Of a stretch of DNA of 64,000 nucleotides, positions 34,980 through 43,620 are shown piece after piece (the first letter of the stretch is position 1; each line of letters opens with the position of its first letter). The notes under the pieces are model-generated. The model was not told the DNA's origin, did no database searches, and saw only the letters and a program-made list of their open reading frames with translations. This DNA comes from Clostridiales bacterium Firm_14 (GTDB lineage: Bacteria > Bacillota > Clostridia > Saccharofermentanales > Saccharofermentanaceae), in assembly GCA_001604135.1 (NCBI GenBank), contig LVAT01000009.1, positions 62,001-126,000 on the forward strand. Direction: 5' to 3'. Position numbers and translations under genes: made by a program.

Positions 34980-36064
34980 TCAAGGCATACTGCAAAAGAG
35001 TATTGCTTTTCCTTCCCTATGTACTGTGCTATTTCTTAGCACTCAGCATAGCGATGCTCGCGCTGGTCATGTATGCATCGGAGTTCCTTTTCGAGAACAA
35101 CACGGACAGCATCGTATCGGTCGCATGCTATGTGCCTGACGACGAAGCCTATACACAGCTCGGCATCGCGCTCGTCCAGAAGATGGACAGCGTAAAGCAC
35201 ACGATAGACATCAATCAGGTAAGCTCCGAGAAGAAGGTTCTCAGCCTGGTGGAAGACGGCGACGCGATCGCCGGCATCATCGTTCCCGAAGGCTTCATCG
35301 AGACGATGGGAACGCCTGACGCAAAGCACGTTTCCGTAATCTACAGAGACGCAGATACCTTTGAGGAACACATAGTAAATGACCTGCTGTATGCGATGAG
35401 CGACCTCCTGGGAACCGCGCAGGCATCGATTGTCACGTCCATAGAATACGCTAAGGAAATGGGGATCGACGATTCCGAGATCTATAATATCAGGAGTGAA
35501 GTCCAGTCAAACAACTTCAGTTATGTAATGGACCGCAAATCCCTGTTCCACAAGATCGACGTGAACGACATCGTCGCCAAATATGAGATCAGGGAACGCC
35601 TTACCGCATCCTACACTCTCTACATTCTCCTGATGTCGGTATTCGTCATCTCGTTCTTCTACAAGGGCAATAACGACATCTTCAGGGCACGTGCAAAACT
35701 CTCCGGCATAAAGACATGGAAGATCTTCCTGATCGAATCCGGATGCGCTGCCGTCATGATCTATCTGCTCTACATCGTGATGTTCATCTGCCTCTGCTTT
35801 ATCTTCGATACCATGAAGCTCCTCTCGCTCATCACGGTAATCCCCACTATCCTGATAATCGCGCTTATCGGCACGGCGCTCTGCTATATCGTAAAGAGAC
35901 CTGCCACAGTATCCTATATAACCTTCGGCGCCGGCACCCTGATGATGTACCTGGCAGGAGGCCTGATCCCTATAGACTTCATGTCGCGTTTCTTCCAGAA
36001 CGCGGCGGTCTATAACCCGTTCTACTATCTGATCCGGTTCTTTATGAGGTCGATGTTCTTATGA
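34976..36064 (+). CDS. ABC-2 type permease, subunit 1
   Basis: A 362-residue membrane protein. One N-terminal helix (about 8-35) is followed by an extracytoplasmic domain of about 190 residues and five or six C-terminal helices, the layout of the YhgE/NatB-like ABC-2 family. The start at 34976 overlaps the ATPase stop and has GGAGG 8 nt upstream; a longer frame running back into the ATPase gene is not supported. The next gene has the same architecture, so the two likely form a heterodimer. Confidence 0.8.
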   Translation: MIKAYCKRVLLFLPYVLCYFLALSIAMLALVMYASEFLFENNTDSIVSVACYVPDDEAYTQLGIALVQKMDSVKHTIDINQVSSEKKVLSLVEDGDAIAGIIVPEGFIETMGTPDAKHVSVIYRDADTFEEHIVNDLLYAMSDLLGTAQASIVTSIEYAKEMGIDDSEIYNIRSEVQSNNFSYVMDRKSLFHKIDVNDIVAKYEIRERLTASYTLYILLMSVFVISFFYKGNNDIFRARAKLSGIKTWKIFLIESGCAAVMIYLLYIVMFICLCFIFDTMKLLSLITVIPTILIIALIGTALCYIVKRPATVSYITFGAGTLMMYLAGGLIPIDFMSRFFQNAAVYNPFYYLIRFFMRSMFL

Positions 36065-37098
36065 GATTATTCTTAAACAGATTATCAGTCCTCGCAAAGC
36101 GAAGCCTCATAAACCCCGCGATGTACGTCATGAGCGCAGTCATTATCTTAATGGCGCTCCTCGTCATATTCGTGCCTGAGAAAGAGACCAGCATCTACAT
36201 TCCCGTAGCTGTCCTCAACGAAGACTCTTCGGAAGATACAGAAGAGATCGTAGACAGTCTCTGCTCCATGAATTCGATCTTCCATTTCTACGAAGTCGAT
36301 GACGAAGACGATATCTACAAAGACCTGACTTCCGGCAAGGCAAATACCGCCTATATCTTCCCCGAAGGCTTCTCCGAGCACCTCACGGGATCAGGCTCGC
36401 GCTACGACATCAAGCAGATATCGACGCCCGCATCGAGCTTCATCTTCTTATCAAGAGAAGAAGTATTCCGTAACTTCTACAGTTACAGCGCCCGTCAGAT
36501 AATCAAGGAAACCTTCGCAGCACACGGCCATGACATCGACGCTCATGATCCCGAACTCAAGAGACTGTTCGGCAAATACATGGATGACCAATCCCTCTTC
36601 GCGCTCGAAAATATCGAAGGCAAGATCTACGACGCCATCACCCGCACCGAGAAGGTCCCGATCCCGCTCTACAAGTTCGCCGGATTCTTCATCTTCACGG
36701 CAGCGCTCCTCGGCACTCTCGCATTCTTAAACGACCAGGACAACAGGATCTACCTGCGCTTCGGCCTCATCGAACGCATCTACTTGGGCCTCATCCAGGT
36801 AGCGGTATTCACCTTCCCTGCCATGATCGTATCCATCGTATGCTTCCTCGTATCACGCGCGGAATTCAGTCCCCTGCACGTGATCGGCTATACGGTGCTC
36901 GTAACGCTCCTGTCCTTTGTGCTCGGCACGGTAATGACGCTCCTGCCCTTCCGCGCGGCACGCTCGAAGATCTTCTCATCGATCCTGCCGGTCTACCTGA
37001 TCCTTTCATTCTTATTCTCCGGAATCCTTATGGACCTTACCAACTTCGGCACGGCATTAAGAGCGTTGTCGAGACTGTTCCCGCCGTCGATGTTCTAA
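36061..37098 (+). CDS. ABC-2 type permease, subunit 2
   Basis: A 345-residue membrane protein with one N-terminal helix, a large outer domain (about 45-200) and five to six C-terminal helices. It overlaps the first permease by 4 nt (ATGA). It is related to that protein in architecture and in short motifs (EDGD/DEDD-AxAxIxPEGF near the outer domain start: 'IAGIIVPEGFIE' there, 'NTAYIFPEGFSE' here). Together with the ATPase it forms a complete exporter. A bidirectional terminator follows. Confidence 0.8.
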   Translation: MRLFLNRLSVLAKRSLINPAMYVMSAVIILMALLVIFVPEKETSIYIPVAVLNEDSSEDTEEIVDSLCSMNSIFHFYEVDDEDDIYKDLTSGKANTAYIFPEGFSEHLTGSGSRYDIKQISTPASSFIFLSREEVFRNFYSYSARQIIKETFAAHGHDIDAHDPELKRLFGKYMDDQSLFALENIEGKIYDAITRTEKVPIPLYKFAGFFIFTAALLGTLAFLNDQDNRIYLRFGLIERIYLGLIQVAVFTFPAMIVSIVCFLVSRAEFSPLHVIGYTVLVTLLSFVLGTVMTLLPFRAARSKIFSSILPVYLILSFLFSGILMDLTNFGTALRALSRLFPPSMF

Positions 37099-37157
37099 GG
37101 AAGGATTTGGCAACTGCTCAGGCTCCGTGTTTTCGGGCAATCAAAAAAGGCATAAAA

Positions 37158-37184
37158 AAGGACCGCTTCAGAAGCGGCCCTTTA
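37158..37184. terminator. Bidirectional terminator
   Basis: CCGCTTC (37163-37169) and GAAGCGG (37171-37177), extended by G/C pairs, with CCCTTTATT on the plus side and CCTTTTTT on the minus side. It serves the ABC-2 operon and the convergent lipoprotein gene. Confidence 0.8.
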
Positions 37185-37204
37185 TTAATTCAATTCAGTT
37201 TCGA

Positions 37205-38089
37205 TCAGAAATTGAAAGAACCGGAATTCTTGAGCTTTGATACGTATGTATCAGCTGCGTCTTCGATCATCTTTTCAACGAGCTTCTCGTTCATAGGAAC
37301 GGAGATGGGGTTGGAAGAAGCGCCGAAAGACTTAGCGAAGCTGTTAAGCGTTGTGGGCTTTGAGTTAAGAGCACCGCCAAAGAGGATGAATACGTTCTTG
37401 CCGTTAACCTCAACAGTAACAGCAACATCACCCTTGAGGCTTTCGAGAATCTCTTCAAAATCGATATCCTTAGCGTCGCCGTAGAGATCTAATAAGTCAG
37501 TGATGTCATCGTTGTCGAGAATGATCTTAGCGAGCTTTGCGATATCAACGTGGAATCTGAAGTAGCCCTCTTTCTTGGAGGAATAGAATTCCTTGTTTGT
37601 AAGATCCGTTGAACTTACGTCAACCTGGTCGAGAAGATCTTCGATAGCTTCCATAACGTCTTCAGCATAACCTGCATCCTTAAGTGTCATCTGGAAAGCA
37701 ACTGCGCCGTCGACCTCAAGATCAGCGATGTCTTCAGGATCGGAAACTACATCCTTGGCATCTTCAAGACCTGTGCACTTAGCTGCAAATGCGAAAGACT
37801 CAACGTCATCAACGTCGATTACGTCGTCAAGCTTGATCTCTGCAAGGAAATCCTCGAGCTGATCAGGGTTATCCTCAAGAAAATCCTCATCTGCGACTGC
37901 ATAGATGCCGTCTTCGAGGTCATCCATATCCGGAGAATCGCCGTCAAGCTCAAATTCTTCGAGCTTAAGCTTCTCACAAATACTGGTAAACTTGTCTGTA
38001 CCGATCATGGTTGTCTTGCTGCATGCAGCAAAAACGCCTGAGATCATGGCTACTGCCAGCACTAATGCCATAGCCTTAACTTTCTTCAT
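37205..38089 (-). CDS. Acidic lipoprotein, paralogous to the N-terminus of the next gene
   Basis: A 294-residue lipoprotein of unknown function. The signal peptide ends at VFAAC. The mature part is very acidic with the pattern DKFTSICEKLKLEEFEL, FAAKCTGLEDAKDV, KEFYSSKKEGYFRFHVDIAKLAK and VEVNGKNVFILFGGAL. Each of these has a counterpart, in order, in the first ~290 residues of the gene at 38152, so both carry the same family domain. I start at 38089, giving a 9-nt gap from AGGAGG; an ATG two codons earlier is too close. A consensus TATAAT lies at 38120-38125. It has a shared terminator at 37158. Confidence 0.75.
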   Translation of the reverse strand: MKKVKAMALVLAVAMISGVFAACSKTTMIGTDKFTSICEKLKLEEFELDGDSPDMDDLEDGIYAVADEDFLEDNPDQLEDFLAEIKLDDVIDVDDVESFAFAAKCTGLEDAKDVVSDPEDIADLEVDGAVAFQMTLKDAGYAEDVMEAIEDLLDQVDVSSTDLTNKEFYSSKKEGYFRFHVDIAKLAKIILDNDDITDLLDLYGDAKDIDFEEILESLKGDVAVTVEVNGKNVFILFGGALNSKPTTLNSFAKSFGASSNPISVPMNEKLVEKMIEDAADTYVSKLKNSGSFNF

Positions 38090-38119
38090 AGTCATTACCC
38101 TCCTTTTGGGAATACACGC

Positions 38120-38125
38120 ATTATA
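38120..38125 (-). promoter_or_regulatory. -10 element of the acidic lipoprotein gene
   Basis: TATAAT on the minus strand, about 31 nt before the ATG at 38089; GTCAAA lies 17 nt upstream as a weak -35. This shows the gene has its own promoter after the fusion gene. Confidence 0.5.
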
Positions 38126-38151
38126 CTACAAATCATTTTATTTTGACTTAT

Positions 38152-40098
38152 TTATAAACCTAACTGTTCTTGGGTGTAATATCCGGAGTCGATAAGTATC
38201 GTCTTGTAATTGTCGAACGTAACGAAGATCGGATCGCAGGCATATGTGGGAACAACTTTCTTTCCGTTGTTATATGTCTGCGTATCGTTAACTTCCACAT
38301 CCTGACCGCTCAGGATCTGGGAGGCCATTTTTACTGCCTGGGATGCCAGAATGCGGGTATCCTTGAACACGGACATAGCCTGTTTGCCTGCAATTATGAG
38401 CTTTACATTCGAAAGGTCGCAGTCCTGGCCCGTTACGACCGGATACGTAGCACCCTTGTAGAACTTATCAAGCGCATTTACGACGCCCAGTGCCGTGGAG
38501 TCATTCGAACAGAGCCATGCATTGATCTGGGTTCCGCCCTGATAGTAAGCTGCGATAATATTCTCGGCTCTTGTCTGGGCTTCGCTCGTTTTCCAGGCAT
38601 CAGTAACCACGTCACTGAAATCTTTCTGTCCTGAAACGGTCCTGAGCTTGCCCGAATCGAAATAAGGCGCAAGCACATCCATCGCTCCCTGATAGAAGAA
38701 TGCAGAGGCAATGTCAGACGGATCGCCCGCGGTGATCTCAATGTTAAAAGGTCCCTTGGCATTATTAAGATCCAACGCGTTTACGATATACTCCGCCTGA
38801 ATCTGGCCGACCTTGTAGTTATCGAAAGTAACGTAATAATCTACCGTATCAGTCTCAAATAAGATGCGGTCATAAGCGATAATGGGAATGTCCTTGGATT
38901 CGGCCTTTTCGAGCACATCTTTCAGGGAAGAAGCTTCAATGGCCGCGATAATAAGCACCTGGCAGCCCGAATTGATCATGTTCGTGATCTGCGCGACCTG
39001 AGTGGCGGTGTCGTTTCCGGCATACTGAAGATCGACCGTGTAGCCGAGCGTTTCGAATTCTTCCTTCATTTTGCTGCCGTCTTCATACCATCTCATCAGG
39101 TCCTTGGTAGGCAGCGAGATACCGACCTTGCCTAAGCCGCTGATGCCTGTGTTGGGCGTTTTGCCCGGATCACCGTTCGGATCGCCGTTCGGATCACCGT
39201 TCGGGTCGCCTCCCGAAATTCCTCCGATGACGTTCGTAATAGTCCTCTTCGCATCACGAGCCATCGAAAGATATTTGACGTAGGAAACGATCAGCTCTGT
39301 CATGTCTTCTGCAACTTCTTCATTCATCGGCAGCTTCATGGGATCGGATGCAAGGCCGAATGCCTTTGCAAAGTCCTTATAGACCTTGCTCTCGGTATTG
39401 ACCGAGCCGCCTGCAAGGATAAAGACGTTGGAGCCCTTGATCTCGATGGAGAGGGCGATGTCGCCGTTAAGACTCTCCAGAATGTCCTCAATGTCCTCAC
39501 CATAGCCGTCTTTCAGCGCATCCAGAAGATCATCGTCATCAAGGATCATCTGGCCGAGTTTGGCAAGATCAAAGTGGAGCCTGCAGTAGCCTTCATCCTT
39601 GGAAACATAGTATTCCTTGGGCGTAAGCTTCTTCGTCCTGATCTTGACTTTCTTAAGCAGTGACTCGACGCCATCCATGAAGTCCTCGACCTTGTCCTTC
39701 TGGCCGAAATTCATCTGGAAAGCAAAAGCACCATCAAGCTCGGCATCTTCGGGATCCTCCAGATCCTTAAGGTCTTCATAGCCTGAGCACTTGGAGGCAA
39801 AAGAGATCGACACGATGTCACCGGAGTCGAAAACTTTCGAGAGCTTTGCAAGCTTGAGAAACTTGTCGATGATCTTCGACTTGTCTGCAATGAGGTCTTC
39901 GTCGCCTGAGAAATAAAAACCGTCTTCGACGTTCTCCTCGATCTCGTCCATCTCATCGATCTCAAGTTCCGTAAGCTTAAGCTTTTCGCACGCTTTGACG
40001 AACTTGTCCTTGGTCATGCCCGTGGTCTTGCTGCATCCCGTAAGGACGCCGAGCAGCATTACAACCGCAAGCAGGACTGAAACGATTTTTCTATTCAT
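38152..40098 (-). CDS. Chimeric lipoprotein: acidic domain fused to a sugar-binding protein
   Basis: A 648-residue lipoprotein. The signal peptide ends at LTGC. Residues about 20-290 are homologous to the lipoprotein at 37205. A linker with four GDPN-type repeats (about 300-315) joins a periplasmic-binding-protein domain of the ribose/xylose/ChvE group (about 325-648): VGISLPTKDLMRWYEDGSKM, IIAAIEASSLKDVLEKA, IPIIAYDRIL and NAWLCSNDSTALGVVNAL. Such proteins bind sugars for ABC uptake or chemosensing, but no permease or ATPase for sugars is nearby. The acidic domain may tether or regulate it. The ATG at 40098 is preceded by AAGGGG at a slightly long distance. Confidence 0.85.
   Translation of the reverse strand: MNRKIVSVLLAVVMLLGVLTGCSKTTGMTKDKFVKACEKLKLTELEIDEMDEIEENVEDGFYFSGDEDLIADKSKIIDKFLKLAKLSKVFDSGDIVSISFASKCSGYEDLKDLEDPEDAELDGAFAFQMNFGQKDKVEDFMDGVESLLKKVKIRTKKLTPKEYYVSKDEGYCRLHFDLAKLGQMILDDDDLLDALKDGYGEDIEDILESLNGDIALSIEIKGSNVFILAGGSVNTESKVYKDFAKAFGLASDPMKLPMNEEVAEDMTELIVSYVKYLSMARDAKRTITNVIGGISGGDPNGDPNGDPNGDPGKTPNTGISGLGKVGISLPTKDLMRWYEDGSKMKEEFETLGYTVDLQYAGNDTATQVAQITNMINSGCQVLIIAAIEASSLKDVLEKAESKDIPIIAYDRILFETDTVDYYVTFDNYKVGQIQAEYIVNALDLNNAKGPFNIEITAGDPSDIASAFFYQGAMDVLAPYFDSGKLRTVSGQKDFSDVVTDAWKTSEAQTRAENIIAAYYQGGTQINAWLCSNDSTALGVVNALDKFYKGATYPVVTGQDCDLSNVKLIIAGKQAMSVFKDTRILASQAVKMASQILSGQDVEVNDTQTYNNGKKVVPTYACDPIFVTFDNYKTILIDSGYYTQEQLGL
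39168..39213. repeat. 12-nt tandem repeat encoding the GDPN linker
   Basis: About four copies of a 12-nt unit (GGATCGCCGTTC and variants) in the coding sequence give Gly-Asp-Pro-Asn repeats in the linker. Copy number may vary by slippage. Confidence 0.7.
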
Positions 40099-40211
40099 AA
40101 ATCCATACCCCTTCCTTCCGTAATACCCGAATTCTATCACAGATTATTTATCTTTGACTTGTTTCGCACGTGTGAGTATTATTATTTTTAGTGCAGAGGG
40201 GGTGTTAACAC

Positions 40212-41756
40212 ATGCGCGAAAAGTGGTCATCAAGATCAGCATTTATTCTGGCAGCGATCGGTTCTGCCGTAGGTTTGGGAAATGCCTGGAGATTCCCGGG
40301 ATTAGCCGCTAAGTACGGCGGCGGCGCTTTCCTTTTTGTTTATCTCATCGCAATGCTCGTCATCGGCATTCCGCTCCTCATGATGGAGATCTCGGTCGCG
40401 AGATATACCCGTCAGGGCGCGCCCGGTTCAATGCGTGCGTTAAACAAGAAGACTGAAGGCATCGGCTGGCTCGCAGTATCCAACGGCATCGGCATCTCGA
40501 TCTACTACGCCGCAGTTTTCGCATGGGTCATCCTCATGTTCGTCATGAGCTTCAAGTTCATGGGCATGACGGGCAACACTGAAGCAGCCAGCAAACTCTG
40601 GAGCAAGACGATCCTTACCTCCGGCACGACTACCGACTTTGACACGATCTCATGGCCCGTTGTCGGCTGCCTCATCGCAGCATGGGCTCTCTGCTATCTC
40701 TGCATAAGGAACGGCACGACAACAGTAGGAAAAGTAGTTAAATACACAGTATCCCTTCCCGTCATCTGCCTCCTCATCATGGCAATCCGCGGTATCATCA
40801 TGCCCGGCGCCATGGAAGGCCTCTCAAAGCTCTTCATCCCTGACTGGACAGCGCTCGCTGACTCCAATCTCTGGGTAGATGCCATCGGCCAGGTCTTCTA
40901 TTCACTCTCAACATCAATGGCGATCATGTTCGCTTACGGCTCATTCCTCGACAAGGAATCCAACATCGTAATCGACACGATCATCATCTCCTTCTCCGAC
41001 ATGTTCATCAGCATCCTCGCAGGCGTCGTTATGTTCACGACAATGGCAGGCGTCGGCATGCTCGACAGCATGTCCGCTTCAGGTATCGCAACGGCATTCA
41101 TCATCTATCCTCAGGCAATCGTTCAGATCTCGGGAAGCCCCGTCTTCAACATGATCTTCGCGTACATCTTCTACTTCTGCCTGATCACGCTCGCGATCGA
41201 CTCACTCTTCTCCATCATCGAAGGCATTTCGACTGCCGTATCCGATAAGTTCAAGCTCAACAAAAAGAAGACAACGCTCATCATCTGCATCGTTGAGGGC
41301 GTCATCAGCCTCATCTACGTAACAGGCGCAGGCCTCGCGGTCCTCGACATCGTAGACTACTTCATCAACAGCTACGCTCTCATCATCACAGGTATCCTCG
41401 AGATGATCGCCGCAGGCTGGTTCTTCAAGACAAGCAAGATCCTGGACGAGCTCAACCGCAACACCGGCAAGTTCAAGATGCCCTTCTGGTGGTTCATCCC
41501 CTCCATTAAGTTCATCTCACCTATTGTTCTTGCAGGACTCTTCATCTGGAATATCTACACCCTCTTCACCGGTGAGAACCACGGCATCTACGGCGCCAAG
41601 GACAATTATGCGCTTTGGGCAAACATCGTCTTCGGATGGGGCATCCTCGTCCTGATCCTCTGCTCCGGCCTGATCGTAAAGCTTATTGTCAAGTTCAAGT
41701 CCAAGCACGGCTACGAGGAAGACTCCAGAACATGGGAAGACTTTGAGGAGTCATGA
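40212..41756 (+). CDS. Sodium-dependent transporter, NSS/SNF family
   Basis: A 514-residue membrane protein with 12 predicted helices. The first helix carries the family signature AAIGSAVGLGNAWRFPG, with the unwound segment and sodium/substrate ligands seen in LeuT-type transporters, followed by YGGGAFLFVYL and GIPLLMMEI. Bacterial members take up amino acids, often aromatic, with sodium. The substrate cannot be told from sequence. It is monocistronic: a GAGGGGGTG ribosome site lies upstream and a strong terminator downstream. Confidence 0.92.
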   Translation: MREKWSSRSAFILAAIGSAVGLGNAWRFPGLAAKYGGGAFLFVYLIAMLVIGIPLLMMEISVARYTRQGAPGSMRALNKKTEGIGWLAVSNGIGISIYYAAVFAWVILMFVMSFKFMGMTGNTEAASKLWSKTILTSGTTTDFDTISWPVVGCLIAAWALCYLCIRNGTTTVGKVVKYTVSLPVICLLIMAIRGIIMPGAMEGLSKLFIPDWTALADSNLWVDAIGQVFYSLSTSMAIMFAYGSFLDKESNIVIDTIIISFSDMFISILAGVVMFTTMAGVGMLDSMSASGIATAFIIYPQAIVQISGSPVFNMIFAYIFYFCLITLAIDSLFSIIEGISTAVSDKFKLNKKKTTLIICIVEGVISLIYVTGAGLAVLDIVDYFINSYALIITGILEMIAAGWFFKTSKILDELNRNTGKFKMPFWWFIPSIKFISPIVLAGLFIWNIYTLFTGENHGIYGAKDNYALWANIVFGWGILVLILCSGLIVKLIVKFKSKHGYEEDSRTWEDFEES

Positions 41757-41784
41757 TCGGTTAATTCACTGCTGTTAAGGTAAG

Positions 41785-41811
41785 GCGCCTCCGCTGCGGA
41801 GGCGCTTTTTT
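41785..41811 (+). terminator. Terminator of the sodium symporter gene
   Basis: GCGCCTCCG-CTG-CGGAGGCGC, a perfect 9-bp stem, followed by six T. Confidence 0.9.
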
Positions 41812-42192
41812 GTGGGGGTGGGGTGTGGGATCGTTGCAACGGGCGTCCCGGCGGGCGATTTTCGCGCAGGGGTCATTGCCCGATACCACTTTCAGACGTG
41901 CGTATCACTCATAGACGAAATTAGGGACGGAAAAGCCTAAAACCGTCTCATGCACACGCATTCAATAATGGTGTTCAGACGCGGATCATAAAACTGGATA
42001 ACCATAAAACCTGCCGTTTGATTTAAGGTATGTTACGGCAAAACTCAACGGCATCGTATACGGAAATCTGATCAGCAGCAATGAATGGATCTCCAATATA
42101 AGTCTGTGACTATTTTCGCGAAAAAAGTCTCACACGCTCCCGCCGCACCACGCCCCACTCCTCAATATACTTTGATTTTCAAATCTTCTTGG
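41812..42192. other. Intergenic region with no clear gene
   Basis: About 380 nt. No frame has a ribosome site with good codon use. It includes a 23-nt stretch at 42033-42055 that matches 43763-43785 (inside the HD-GYP gene) with one mismatch, perhaps a remnant of a related gene. Imperfect stems occur around 41930-41960. Confidence 0.45.
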
Positions 42193-42198
42193 TATAAT
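42193..42198 (+). promoter_or_regulatory. Probable -10 element upstream of the CmpB-like genes
   Basis: TATAAT preceded by TTGG. It is the only consensus -10 ahead of the CmpB-like pair. An ATG overlapping it (42197) is therefore unlikely to be a start. Confidence 0.45.
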
Positions 42199-42203
42199 GA
42201 ACA

Positions 42204-42357
42204 CCATAGAAGCGATCAACGGACCGAGCGCGCGAGAAACTCCAACTACGAGAAGATCCACTACGTTTACAGGCCGAAGGACGGGGATGCGGAAGCTGAT
42301 TCCAAAAACGCCGCCTCAAACGGCAAGAAAAATTCCAACACCACGGTCAATTATTAA
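42204..42357 (+). other. Possible small ORF or gene-tail remnant without a start codon
   Basis: The frame ending at 42357 uses codons typical of this genome (AAC, AAG, ATC, TAC, GAC) for about 45 residues, ending YEKIHYVYRPKDGDAEADS and a Lys/Asn-rich tail. Its stop overlaps the AAGGAG site of the next gene. No ATG, GTG or TTG with a ribosome site occurs between the -10 at 42193 and this stretch. It may be a truncated gene end or chance. Confidence 0.25.
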
Positions 42358-42367
42358 GGAGCCCGCT

Positions 42368-42892
42368 TTGAGCAAGACGCCAGCCAAAAGACTTATTCCG
42401 TTACTCCTGCTGACATTTACGATGGCAGGCATTACCGGCTTCCTCTATGAGACGGCCTGCGTCATACTCTACGAAGGCGGATTTTATAAGCGCGGCACAA
42501 CGTTCGGACCGTGGATCCCGATCTACGGCTTCGGCGCGCTCATGATCTACGCACTGACCGTGAAGGTCAGAAAGAAGCCGTTGCTGGTCTTTCTGATCGC
42601 CGCGATCTCGTGCGGACTGTTCGAACTTGTCAGCGGCTTCGTGATCGACAAGTACTTTCACATGAGGCTCTGGGATTACACGGGTACCGTCTTAAGCTGG
42701 GGCAATCTTAACGGCTATATCTGTGTCAGATCGGTCGTCACCTGGGGCATCTTCGGCATGATCCTGATGCACGTCCTCCTGCCTCTTGAAGAAAAGTTCC
42801 AAAAGAGTTTCCCGAAGGCGTTTAACATTGTTACATTCGCTCTATTCGGGCTGTTTGCTCTCGACATAGTGCTAAGTCTTACGATAAAATAA
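42368..42892 (+). CDS. CmpB/DUF1113-like membrane protein, copy 1
   Basis: A 174-residue protein with four to five helices. It belongs to the family often labelled putative ABC-transporter type IV (DUF1113, CmpB-like), recognised by GFLYETACVILYEGGFYKRG, TTFGPWIPIYGFGALMI and RLWDYTGTVLSWGNLNGYIC. I place the start at a TTG at 42368 because AAGGAG is 6 nt upstream and the encoded N-terminus (basic, then a helix) fits the next paralogue; longer frames reach back over the promoter. Its function is unknown. It pairs with a second copy 43 nt downstream. Confidence 0.75.
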   Translation: MSKTPAKRLIPLLLLTFTMAGITGFLYETACVILYEGGFYKRGTTFGPWIPIYGFGALMIYALTVKVRKKPLLVFLIAAISCGLFELVSGFVIDKYFHMRLWDYTGTVLSWGNLNGYICVRSVVTWGIFGMILMHVLLPLEEKFQKSFPKAFNIVTFALFGLFALDIVLSLTIK

Positions 42893-42935
42893 GCCGCCTG
42901 AAGATGACATAAAACGACCCATAAGGAGACGCCAG

Positions 42936-43475
42936 ATGAACAAAGAATACCTCAAAGCCAGGTTCCCGCTGCTGATGCTTGTGTTTACTTTCGGCGGCCT
43001 CTTCGGCTTCATCTATGAGGAGATCTTCTACCGCTTCGATCTGGGCGAGTGGGTCAAGCGCGGCACGACTTTCGGTCCGTGGATCCCGATCTACGGCTTC
43101 GGCGGCCTCATCATTCTGGGCCTCACGTTCAAGTTCAGGAGAAAGCCCCTCTGGGTCTTCCTTTTCGCAACGATCGCATCGGGCGTGCTCGAGCTCGTGA
43201 CCGGCTGGGTGTGCCTTACTTTCTTCAACGTAAGACTCTGGGACTACAACGAGGAGATCTTAAACTGGGGCAACATCAACGGCTTCGTCTGCGCGAGGTC
43301 GGTCCTCTTCTTCGGCATCTCGGGCGTGTTTTTGCAGTTTGTGGTGGTGCCGCTTTTCGAAAAGCTCGAAAAGAAGATGCCCAGAAAACCGTGGCTCATC
43401 CTGTGCTACTTGCCGGCAGCCATATTCGCGCTCGATATTATCGTCAGCCTGATATGCAAGGCGCTGGTGCGATAA
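42936..43475 (+). CDS. CmpB/DUF1113-like membrane protein, copy 2
   Basis: A 179-residue paralogue of the preceding gene, with the same landmarks: GFIYEEIFYRFDLGEWVKRG, TTFGPWIPIYGFGGLII and RLWDYNEEILNWGNINGFVC. Five membrane helices are predicted. The gene starts with ATG after AAGGAG. The tandem arrangement suggests a heterodimer or recent duplication. The label as ABC permease is historical; no ATPase gene is adjacent. Confidence 0.8.
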   Translation: MNKEYLKARFPLLMLVFTFGGLFGFIYEEIFYRFDLGEWVKRGTTFGPWIPIYGFGGLIILGLTFKFRRKPLWVFLFATIASGVLELVTGWVCLTFFNVRLWDYNEEILNWGNINGFVCARSVLFFGISGVFLQFVVVPLFEKLEKKMPRKPWLILCYLPAAIFALDIIVSLICKALVR

Positions 43476-43550
43476 ATTCGTTCACAAGAAAAGTTCATTC
43501 ACCAAACGATAATTTTTACATAAAATTAATAGAACTTAGCAAATGGATTT

Positions 43551-43567
43551 GATACTATCCGAGTATC
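43551..43567 (+). other. Small hairpin in the leader of the HD-GYP gene
   Basis: GATACT-ATCCG-AGTATC, a perfect 6-bp stem-loop 54 nt before the ATG at 43621. Too short to classify. Confidence 0.3.
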
Positions 43568-43620
43568 GGCAGGTATTGTGTGCCAGGACGTTTTTGCGTT
43601 GATGAACAAGGAGTTACATC

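Noticed and set aside
39168-39213. Tandem 12-nt repeats as a CRISPR array
   Set aside because: No spacers; the repeats are in frame and encode a GDPN linker.
42197-42367. N-terminal extension of the first CmpB-like gene to an ATG at 42197
   Set aside because: That ATG overlaps the TATAAT promoter element; the strong AAGGAG before a TTG at 42368 gives a start matching the paralogue.
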